Shown here piece by piece: positions 1 to 4,739 of a DNA stretch of 5,407 bases (its first letter is position 1; the number at the start of each line of letters is the position of its first letter). Position numbers and translations under genes: made by a program. Source of the DNA: Desulfobacula sp. (GTDB lineage Bacteria > Desulfobacterota > Desulfobacteria > Desulfobacterales > Desulfobacteraceae); the NCBI RefSeq assembly GCF_021107415.1, contig NZ_JAIOSW010000177.1, positions 1 to 5,407 of the forward strand, in the 5' to 3' direction. The notes under the pieces are model-generated. The model ran no database searches and was not told the DNA's origin. It saw nothing but the letters and a program-made list of their open reading frames with translations.

Positions 1-1
1 G

Positions 2-709
2 AAACGCGGGCGGTTTGAAAGGGCAAATAAAGGAACGATCTTTCTTGATGAAATCGGAGAACTGCCCATGGAAGCCCAGATCAGATTTCTCAGGGTATTG
101 CAGGAAAAAAGTTTTGAACCTGTGGGCAGTGATAAAACAATCAAATCAGACACCAGAGTTATAGCAGCAACACATCAAAATCTGGAGAAAATGATTAAAG
201 AAAAACGTTTTAGAAATGATCTGTATTTTCGACTTAAAATTTTTCCGATATATATTCCCCCGTTAAGAGAGAGGAAAATGGATATTCCGGCTCTGGTTCA
301 GCATTTTATTCTTAAAAAATATAAAGAAATGGGTTTGAAAAATTTTCCTGTTCTATCAAATAATGCCATTGAACGTCTTAGCGCTTATGACTGGCCAGGT
401 AACGTTCGTGAGCTTGAAAACACTGTGGAAAGAGCTCTGATCATAAGCCGTGGCAAACCGCTTCGGTTTGATGATCTTGTAACCCCCGCAGACACGAGCA
501 ACACAGAAAATTTTGAAATTTCGGACAGACAGCCTGTTTTACTTGACGAGGTAATTTCACGGCATATCAGAAATGTTCTTAATCAGACAAAAGGCAAAGT
601 TGGCGGCACTAACGGTGCAGCTGAACTAATGGGAATTAATCCTGCCACCTTAAGACACAAAATGCGAAAACTTTGTATTCCATTTGGAAGAGATATAAAT
701 TATTCTTAA
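2..709 (+). CDS. Sigma-54-dependent transcriptional activator (NtrC family), C-terminal part, 5' truncated by window edge
   Basis: The reading frame is open from base 2, so the gene starts left of the window; the ATG at 68 is an internal Met, not the start. The visible 235 residues begin just before the Walker B strand of an AAA+ domain (GTIFLDEIGELP, about residues 11-22). Then come sensor I (RVIAATHQNL, about 52-61), the arginine-finger segment FRNDLYFRL (about 70-78) with PPLRER, and the sensor II motif WPGNVRELEN (about 131-140). The last ~45 residues form a Fis-type helix-turn-helix (GAAELMGINPATLRHKMRKL) that binds enhancer sites. Proteins of this family use ATP hydrolysis to remodel RNA polymerase-sigma-54 at -24/-12 promoters. 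Walker A, the GAFTGA loop and any receiver or sensory domain lie outside the window, so the signal sensed is unknown. The region reads more AT-rich than the downstream genes. No sigma-54 promoter was recognised nearby, so its targets are probably elsewhere. The family call is firm. Confidence 0.95.
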   Translation, partial: KRGRFERANKGTIFLDEIGELPMEAQIRFLRVLQEKSFEPVGSDKTIKSDTRVIAATHQNLEKMIKEKRFRNDLYFRLKIFPIYIPPLRERKMDIPALVQHFILKKYKEMGLKNFPVLSNNAIERLSAYDWPGNVRELENTVERALIISRGKPLRFDDLVTPADTSNTENFEISDRQPVLLDEVISRHIRNVLNQTKGKVGGTNGAAELMGINPATLRHKMRKLCIPFGRDINYS

Positions 710-792
710 ACTGTAAAGATGGATATTGGTGCTGAGTGAGGATTTTGATATAATTTACCCTATTCACCCCAAATCCTTGAAAAAAAATTTTA

Positions 793-822
793 TTGACATA
801 CTGCTACGGATGGTTGCATGAT
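793..822 (+). promoter_or_regulatory. Candidate sigma-70 promoter for the ABM-GDPD gene pair
   Basis: A perfect TTGACA at 793-798 is followed after 18 bp by CATGAT (817-822, 4 of 6 matches to TATAAT). A GATAAT at 820-825 is a better -10 but sits 21 bp away. A second candidate lies downstream: TTGGTA (838-843), 16 bp, then TATTAT (860-865, 5 of 6), which would give a leader of about 20 nt. Which of these is used cannot be decided by eye in such AT-rich DNA. Confidence 0.4.
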
Positions 823-861
823 AATCACATATTAATTTTGGTAAAATTTCAGTTTTATCTA

Positions 862-880
862 TTATTAATCGTTTTAATAA
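862..880. repeat. 19-bp inverted repeat abutting the ABM gene's ribosome binding site
   Basis: TTATTAA (862-868) and TTAATAA (874-880) are perfect inverted 7-bp arms around TCGTT. The right arm ends immediately before the AAGGAGGG ribosome binding site at 881-888. It overlaps the second candidate -10 box, so it could be an operator or a weak RNA hairpin beside the ribosome site. All arm pairs are A-T, so chance is a real alternative. Confidence 0.35.
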
Positions 881-888
881 AAGGAGGG
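881..888 (+). promoter_or_regulatory. Strong ribosome binding site of the ABM-fold gene
   Basis: AAGGAGGG, with the GGAGG core 5 nt before the ATG at 893, is close to a full anti-Shine-Dalgarno match. It fixes the start of the downstream gene. Confidence 0.8.
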
Positions 889-892
889 CATT

Positions 893-1213
893 ATGGCAGT
901 TTCTATTATTATCAGACGAACCGTAAAGGATGAGACCATGGCAGGCCAGCTGGCCCCTTTGATCGTGCAACTCAGATCCCGTGCTGCGGTTCAGCCGGGG
1001 TTTTTCACCGGCCAGACTTTCAGCTGCCTGGACTGTGATGGGGAGTATATGGTCATCACCACCTGGAATACCCTGGAAGACTGGAACAAATGGATGCACA
1101 GCGAGGAACGCATGGCCATTCAGCACCAGATAGATGGATTGCTGGGGGAAAAAACCCTTTATCGGTATTATGAACCTGTTGTGGGCGGTATCCCTCCCCG
1201 GTTTCAATCGTAA
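893..1213 (+). CDS. Antibiotic biosynthesis monooxygenase (ABM) fold protein, dimeric alpha/beta-barrel
   Basis: This is a 106-residue protein of the usual ABM-domain size. Start ATG 893 is set by an AAGGAGGG site. The visible pattern is that of a ferredoxin-like ABM domain: an N-terminal strand (VSIIIRRTV), a helix with LAPLIVQLRSRAAVQPG, a strand after the PGFFTGQTF turn, the strand EYMVITTWN, then the typical EDWNKWMHSEER helix and a C-terminal IDGLLGEKTLYRYYEP segment. Family members form dimers; some oxidise aromatic or quinone-like compounds without cofactor or degrade haem, but many have no known reaction, and no substrate can be assigned here. There is no signal peptide, so it is likely cytoplasmic. 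The next gene starts 21 bp downstream in the same frame, so the two are probably co-transcribed. The leftward ORF over this region is judged a shadow. Fold call firm, function open. Confidence 0.85.
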   Translation: MAVSIIIRRTVKDETMAGQLAPLIVQLRSRAAVQPGFFTGQTFSCLDCDGEYMVITTWNTLEDWNKWMHSEERMAIQHQIDGLLGEKTLYRYYEPVVGGIPPRFQS

Positions 1214-1234
1214 CCAGGGGGAATTCAAAAAGGA

Positions 1235-2050
1235 TTGAACACGGAACCTTTAATCATTGCTCACAGGGGGGCAAGTAGCATTGCTCCGGAAAATACCATT
1301 GCTGCGGCGAATCAGGCATTTGAAGTTGGTGCAGACCTTTGGGAAACGGATATTGCCGTTACCAGTGATGAACAATTAATTTTATTTCATGACGCTTCTT
1401 TACAACGAACCACCAATGTTGCAGCAGTTTTTCCAAAGAGGAAGCACCAGGTGTTTACTCAATTTACCCTGGCTGAAATCCAACGGCTTGACCCGGGCAT
1501 TCATTTCATAGAACACGACCCCTTTGGAGAGATAAATAAAGGATCCATCAGCCGGGAGACACTGGCTTCGTTCAAGGATGAAAAAATACCTACACTTGAA
1601 GATGCTCTGATTTTTACCAGAGAAAAAGACTGGAAAATAAATCTGGAACTGAAAACCCTGCCGGAAAATTTCAAGGATTTTCCCATAACACAGCGAGTCA
1701 TAGAATTGATCAGGACACTAGAGATTGATCCGGGCCGGCTGATTATTTCTTCCTTTAATCATCCATGGCTCAGACAGGTAATAGCCATGGAACCCTCCAT
1801 TGAAGTTCAGGCATTGATAGGCTATTTTGAATCAAAGCCCCTTGACTGGGGAGATTTTTCGTTTCCTGTGTATAATGCCCGCAGCACCCTGATAGATGAA
1901 GATCAGATTGCCAGAGCAAAAGATAAAAGAAAGCTGATTAATCTCTTTACTGTGAACGAAAAAGATGAAATAATTCGATTTATCAATACAGGAGTTAATG
2001 GGCTCATCACGGATTATCCTCAGCGCATTGTCGCCATTGCAGGGGAGTAA
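1235..2050 (+). CDS. Glycerophosphodiester phosphodiesterase (GDPD), cytoplasmic UgpQ-like
   Basis: The 271-residue protein should hydrolyse glycerophosphodiesters (deacylated phospholipid head groups) to sn-glycerol 3-phosphate and an alcohol. It shows the GDPD TIM-barrel motifs in order: IIAHRGASS (catalytic H10, R11), APENT (19-21), WETDIAVTSDEQLILFHD with metal ligands E37 and D39 and catalytic H52, RTT (58-60), IPTLEDAL (118-125), INLELK (E138, K140), LFTVNEKDE near the C-terminus and the final GLITDYPQ. No key residue is missing. No signal peptide is seen, so it acts in the cytoplasm and needs an uptake system for its substrate. The start is a TTG at 1235, because no ATG or GTG precedes the HRG motif; SD-like sequences are poorly placed (AGGGGG 13 nt away, AAGGA almost touching). 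It may therefore rely on coupling to the ABM gene, whose stop is 21 nt upstream in the same frame. A longer loop (DPFGEINKG region, about 95-115) precedes IPTLE, as in one GDPD subgroup. Confidence 0.93.
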   Translation: MNTEPLIIAHRGASSIAPENTIAAANQAFEVGADLWETDIAVTSDEQLILFHDASLQRTTNVAAVFPKRKHQVFTQFTLAEIQRLDPGIHFIEHDPFGEINKGSISRETLASFKDEKIPTLEDALIFTREKDWKINLELKTLPENFKDFPITQRVIELIRTLEIDPGRLIISSFNHPWLRQVIAMEPSIEVQALIGYFESKPLDWGDFSFPVYNARSTLIDEDQIARAKDKRKLINLFTVNEKDEIIRFINTGVNGLITDYPQRIVAIAGE

Positions 2051-2062
2051 CGTATAGTATGG

Positions 2063-2128
2063 CGTTTAAACGGCATGATAAAATTTTTATCTTTAATGGA
2101 TATCCAAAATTAAGCAGAAACAATTTTG
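2063..2128. repeat. Cluster of AT-rich palindromes in the convergent intergenic gap
   Basis: The 98-bp space between the GDPD stop and the stop of the leftward hydrolase gene holds four dyads: CGTTTAAACG (2063-2072), GATAAAA-T-TTTTATC (2077-2091), TGGATATCCA (2097-2106) and CAAAATT / AATTTTG (2105-2111 and 2122-2128, 10-nt loop). One or more could form a weak two-way transcription end for the convergent genes, but none has a GC-rich stem followed by a T-tract, so this is not called a terminator. Confidence 0.35.
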
Positions 2129-2148
2129 ATGCATCATTATGGGTACGA

Positions 2149-3438
2149 TTATTCCAGGTAATAGGTTTTTCCTTCCTGCACCAAGGGAAAAGGAGCATTT
2201 GCCAGGAAGGGGGTGTGGTATCCTAGTATCTGGCCGGATATGGACTGTTGTAGCTTTTCAACCTGTTTCCAGTGAGTGTGAACACTGCCGGGATTGTCAA
2301 AATCAATTTCGTGAAAAACAAGATCACACGATGCAAACCATTGGGGGAGAAGTTCATCTCGATTAATAATGGTATTGATGGTTTCATCAAGTTTGGTGTC
2401 CCCGGAAAACCCCAGCATTTTTCCACCGGCCGAAATTCTGAACCCCAATGTGCCGTAGGGAAGAAAATGATGGTTCCAGCGACAGTCTAACTGAATTGAG
2501 CCCAGTTGCAGCGGGGTTCCGGGGAATAGGGGTATAAAGTTTACCAGCCTATTGAACCCGGGACACAGAAGGATAAACTGTTTTTTGAGCAGTTCGAAAA
2601 TACGGGGCGCTGTTATGAGGTTTATAGGGATTTTAGTATGCTCGGCTCGTTTCAGGCAAGCGGAAAATCCCTGGGTGTGATCCTCATGATTATGAGTGAT
2701 AATGACGTGGGTAATATCGTCCCAGTGAACGCCATGGCGTGCCAGATTATGAGCTGGGTAGCCACAGGGATCAATCCAGATCACCTGCCTGTCGAAACGC
2801 ACAATACAGCTGGAAACTGTTCCGGCAAATCCATTGCCAGTACCCACGGCCTTGATTTCAAGACCCTGTCTGGAGGCTGAGTCTCTTGCTACACTGGTCA
2901 GAACAGCTTCAACATGGGTATCCGGACTTTGGGATGGTTTGAATTCAAGCCTGTCATAGAGGGTTTTCCCATGATCGGACAGGATGATGTTATCCTTGGC
3001 AACAACGATTTTTAATGGACCATTCTCATATACAGGCGCGGCGGGCTGCCTGCTGAACCAGTTATTAAGCCAGCGCTTTTTTATGATGGAGATACGGTTT
3101 GAATCAAAAAAAAAGGAAAAGGTTTTATCAAGATTATGATGCATCTGTTCAACGTTGGCAGGCGAACCAACATAGTGTTTCCGGATGCCGCCTCTGACCT
3201 GTGCCTGCCACAGTACAAATTCTTCACCTGTATGGTTGTCGCCGGCCATGGAGCCTTCCCATTTCGGAACTACGACGATCTCCTCTTTGAATCCGTGAAG
3301 GCTGAGAAATTTTGAAATATCAGGCATACTTCCCACACGTACCGTTCCCCTGGATGTTTTTATAAGATCAACGTACATGCCGCAGCTTTCGATACGCTTC
3401 ACTTCCCTGGTTAACGGGGTTAAACAATTGCTGGTCAT
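2149..3438 (-). CDS. Two-domain metallo-beta-lactamase-fold hydrolase (RNase Z/phosphodiesterase-like C-terminus, unrecognised N-terminal half)
   Basis: The C-terminal ~230 of 429 residues form a metallo-beta-lactamase (MBL) domain: a GTGNGFAGT strand-turn (199-207), IDPC (222-225), HNHEDH (249-254) with the HxHxDH metal site, WNHHF (H323/H324), GFSGDT (D347), FHEIDFDN and LGYH (H408). This full dinuclear-zinc set, with the GDT motif, is the RNase Z/PhnP/cAMP-phosphodiesterase style rather than that of antibiotic beta-lactamases, so hydrolysis of a phosphodiester or similar bond is likely. I do not recognise residues 1-195, which have no transmembrane segment and no MBL metal motif. There is no signal peptide; it is probably cytoplasmic. 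Start: AGGAG at 3447-3451 lies 8 nt from the ATG at 3438 but only 2 nt from an in-frame ATG at 3444, so 3438 is preferred (3444 would add MA). It is divergent from the LacI-type gene, with a matching operator at its start point, so probable co-regulation with it. Small rightward ORFs inside are shadows. Confidence 0.88.
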   Translation of the reverse strand: MTSNCLTPLTREVKRIESCGMYVDLIKTSRGTVRVGSMPDISKFLSLHGFKEEIVVVPKWEGSMAGDNHTGEEFVLWQAQVRGGIRKHYVGSPANVEQMHHNLDKTFSFFFDSNRISIIKKRWLNNWFSRQPAAPVYENGPLKIVVAKDNIILSDHGKTLYDRLEFKPSQSPDTHVEAVLTSVARDSASRQGLEIKAVGTGNGFAGTVSSCIVRFDRQVIWIDPCGYPAHNLARHGVHWDDITHVIITHNHEDHTQGFSACLKRAEHTKIPINLITAPRIFELLKKQFILLCPGFNRLVNFIPLFPGTPLQLGSIQLDCRWNHHFLPYGTLGFRISAGGKMLGFSGDTKLDETINTIINRDELLPQWFASCDLVFHEIDFDNPGSVHTHWKQVEKLQQSISGQILGYHTPFLANAPFPLVQEGKTYYLE

Positions 3439-3446
3439 TGCCATAG

Positions 3447-3451
3447 CTCCT
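3447..3451 (-). promoter_or_regulatory. Ribosome binding site deciding the hydrolase start
   Basis: On the minus strand AGGAG ends 8 nt before the ATG at 3438 and 2 nt before the ATG at 3444. The spacing favours the inner ATG. Confidence 0.55.
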
Positions 3452-3459
3452 CTGATTTA

Positions 3460-3473
3460 TGTAAATGTTTACA
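3460..3473. promoter_or_regulatory. LacI-family operator O1 (hydrolase side)
   Basis: TGTAAATGTTTACA has perfect 6-bp inverted arms (TGTAAA/TTTACA) around a TG centre. It differs by one base from the operator at 3571. It lies 7 bp downstream of the minus-strand -10 box, covering the predicted start of the hydrolase transcript, a typical repressor-blocking position. Confidence 0.85.
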
Positions 3474-3480
3474 TTGGTTA

Positions 3481-3510
3481 TTTATAATATAGATTCAAGA
3501 CAGGTTTCAA
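3481..3510 (-). promoter_or_regulatory. Sigma-70-type promoter for the leftward hydrolase gene
   Basis: Read on the minus strand, TTGAAA (-35, 3510-3505) is followed after 18 bp by TATAAA (-10, 3486-3481); each box matches consensus at 5 of 6 positions. The predicted start point near 3474 abuts operator O1. Confidence 0.65.
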
Positions 3511-3538
3511 GCAATAAAAGCCTATGATTTAAAAAAGC

Positions 3539-3568
3539 TTGACACATTCAATTGGTACAGGCTATACA
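3539..3568 (+). promoter_or_regulatory. Sigma-70-type promoter for the LacI-type repressor gene
   Basis: TTGACA (3539-3544, perfect -35) is followed after 18 bp by TATACA (3563-3568, 5 of 6 for -10). The predicted start near 3575 falls inside operator O2, which implies autorepression. Confidence 0.75.
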
Positions 3569-3570
3569 AA

Positions 3571-3584
3571 TGTAAACGTTTACA
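3571..3584. promoter_or_regulatory. LacI-family operator O2 (repressor side), perfect palindrome
   Basis: TGTAAACGTTTACA is a perfect 14-bp palindrome with the central CG typical of LacI/GalR sites. It starts 2 bp after the -10 box and ends just before the GAGGG ribosome binding site (3585-3589), so bound repressor would cover the start point. Confidence 0.9.
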
Positions 3585-3593
3585 GAGGGATTT

Positions 3594-4598
3594 ATGAGTA
3601 CGATTCTTGATGTCGCAAAATTGGCGGGAGTTTCGACGGCCACGGTCTCCAGAGTCATTAATTCTCCAGAGACGGTACGGGTAGAAACCCGTGAAAAAGT
3701 CGTCCGGGCAATGAAGATGTGTAACTACAAATATAATGCCCTTGCCCGTGGTTTTGTGACCAAACAGTCGAATACCATAGGCCTGATCATTCCAACTATT
3801 AATAACCCCGTATTTGCCGAATCCACCCGGGGAGTTCAGGATTTTGCAGATTTGAAGAAAACTCAGGTCATTCTGGGAAATACCTACTACCAGTATAAAC
3901 AGGAGGAGAGCCTGGTTGAAACACTGAGAGAAAAGCAGGTGGACGGTCTGATCATAACCACCACCAATCTTAAGGGGATTATCCTGAAAACTCTTCTGGA
4001 TGAAGGATTTCCCTTTGTCCTGTTATATAGTACAGTGAAAACCGGCCCTTTGTCGGCAGTTGGAATCGACAATTACCAGGGTGGATACCGGGCAACCGAA
4101 CACCTTGTGAAGTTTGGCCATGAACGCATCGGGATGGTCGCAGGCAATTTTTCCATATCTGACCGGAGCCTTCATCGATGGTATGGATACAGGCAATGTC
4201 TCAAGAACAACGGTATTCCCTATGACAAAGACCTTCTGGCACAGACAGACTATTCATTGACCGGAGGAAGGGATTCGGTGAAACAATTGCTTTCCCTTCA
4301 GAATCCCCCCACGGCTGTTTTCTGTTCCAACGATTATCTGGCCTTTGGGGCCATGAAGGGTGCAAGGGAATTGGGTTTAAATCTTCCGGAAGACCTTTCC
4401 ATAGTAGGATTCGATGATGTTCAGATTGCATCCTATGTGGTTCCGGGGTTGACAACCATTCACCAGCCAGCCTATGAGATGGGAAAAATGGGGACCAAAC
4501 TTCTTTTTCAGCGCATCAAAGGGCAGGCAAAGCCTGTTCAGCTAATGATGGAATCATCTCTTATCGTCAGGGAGTCCACGATATGGGCACCTGGATAA
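3594..4598 (+). CDS. LacI/GalR-family transcriptional repressor
   Basis: The 334-residue protein has the standard length and layout of the family. The N-terminal helix-turn-helix is at about residues 3-23 (ILDVAKLAGVSTATVSRVIN), the recognition helix being TATVSRVIN. The hinge helix with the minor-groove Leu-Ala pair is at 48-54 (NALARGF). A periplasmic-binding-protein-like effector domain follows, beginning TIGLIIPTINNPVFAE (61-76) and including VDGLIITTT, VGIDNYQGG, FGHERIGMVAG, the FCSNDYLAFGAM motif and VGFDDVQIASYVVPGLTTI. Start ATG 3594 has GAGGG 4 nt upstream. Because a perfect LacI-type palindrome overlaps its own promoter and a near-copy overlaps the divergent promoter, it very likely represses itself and the hydrolase gene until an inducer binds. 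The inducer cannot be read from sequence; the adjacent binding-protein gene suggests a phospho-polyol or sugar ligand. No terminator follows, so read-through into the transporter gene is likely. Confidence 0.95.
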   Translation: MSTILDVAKLAGVSTATVSRVINSPETVRVETREKVVRAMKMCNYKYNALARGFVTKQSNTIGLIIPTINNPVFAESTRGVQDFADLKKTQVILGNTYYQYKQEESLVETLREKQVDGLIITTTNLKGIILKTLLDEGFPFVLLYSTVKTGPLSAVGIDNYQGGYRATEHLVKFGHERIGMVAGNFSISDRSLHRWYGYRQCLKNNGIPYDKDLLAQTDYSLTGGRDSVKQLLSLQNPPTAVFCSNDYLAFGAMKGARELGLNLPEDLSIVGFDDVQIASYVVPGLTTIHQPAYEMGKMGTKLLFQRIKGQAKPVQLMMESSLIVRESTIWAPG

Positions 4599-4649
4599 AC
4601 ATTGGGAGAGTAAGGCATGCGGACTGAACGAAAGAGATTGAGCATGATG

Positions 4650-4720
4650 TTAACCATATCCTAACTGTTATTTTATTAACAGGTGGGATAAATAAAACGT
4701 GTAAGCTGTTATTAACCATA
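4650..4720 (+). repeat. Interleaved direct and inverted repeats upstream of the binding-protein gene
   Basis: The 141-bp gap between the repressor and the binding-protein gene contains TTAACCATA twice (4650-4658, 4712-4720) and CTGTTATT twice (4665-4672, 4706-4713). An inverted repeat CTGTTA-TTTTAT-TAACAG lies at 4665-4682. CTGTTAT resembles the PhoB half-site CTGTCAT (6 of 7). The repeats may be regulator sites for the transporter gene, or a small RNA hairpin modulating expression within the operon. I could not identify a convincing -35/-10 pair or a terminator here. Confidence 0.4.
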
Positions 4721-4725
4721 ATTAT

Positions 4726-4732
4726 TAAGGAG
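4726..4732 (+). promoter_or_regulatory. Ribosome binding site of the binding-protein gene
   Basis: TAAGGAG, 7 nt before the ATG at 4740, is near-consensus in sequence and spacing. It supports the chosen start and high translation, as expected for an abundant periplasmic binding protein. Confidence 0.8.
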
Positions 4733-4739
4733 AAAACGC

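Larger units (their letters stand above)
710..892. other. 183-bp AT-rich intergenic region
   Basis: This gap lies between the sigma-54 activator and the ABM-fold gene. I see no convincing ORF on either strand and no GC-rich hairpin with a T-tract after the activator stop. A loose GGATTT...AAATCC dyad (about 741-777) has a loop too long to act as a terminator. The right half holds promoter-like boxes and an inverted repeat, listed separately. No -24/-12 (TGGC-N8-TTGC type) element was found. Confidence 0.6.
3439..3593. promoter_or_regulatory. Divergent control region between hydrolase and LacI-type repressor genes
   Basis: This region of about 150 bp holds two outward-facing sigma-70-type promoters, each followed by a 14-bp LacI-family operator around its predicted start point. 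The operator centres are 111 bp apart. The arrangement predicts joint repression of both transcripts by the repressor encoded at 3594-4598, with possible looping between sites. Individual elements are listed separately. Confidence 0.8.

Noticed and set aside
68..709. ATG at 68 as the start of a short activator
   Set aside because: The frame continues upstream with the Walker B motif, so the Met is internal to a larger protein cut by the window edge.
741..777. GGATTT/AAATCC dyad as a terminator of the sigma-54 activator gene
   Set aside because: It has a 6-bp stem, a loop of about 25 nt and no GC content to support termination; the downstream A-run is on the wrong strand for a T-tract.
710..892. 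Sigma-54 (-24/-12) promoter next to the sigma-54 activator
   Set aside because: No GG and GC pair with correct 10-bp spacing in a TGGC/TTGC context was found.
764..1228. Leftward ORF of 154 codons opposite the ABM gene
   Set aside because: It overlaps the ABM gene, which has a strong ribosome site and a recognisable fold; the antisense translation resembles no family.
2638..2880. Rightward ORFs inside 2139-2880
   Set aside because: They lie antisense to the MBL gene, whose metal motifs are intact; their translations show no domain pattern.
2149..3438. Antibiotic-resistance beta-lactamase
   Set aside because: The HNHEDH and GDT motifs and final His fit the RNase Z/phosphodiesterase branch; there is no signal peptide and the context is metabolic.
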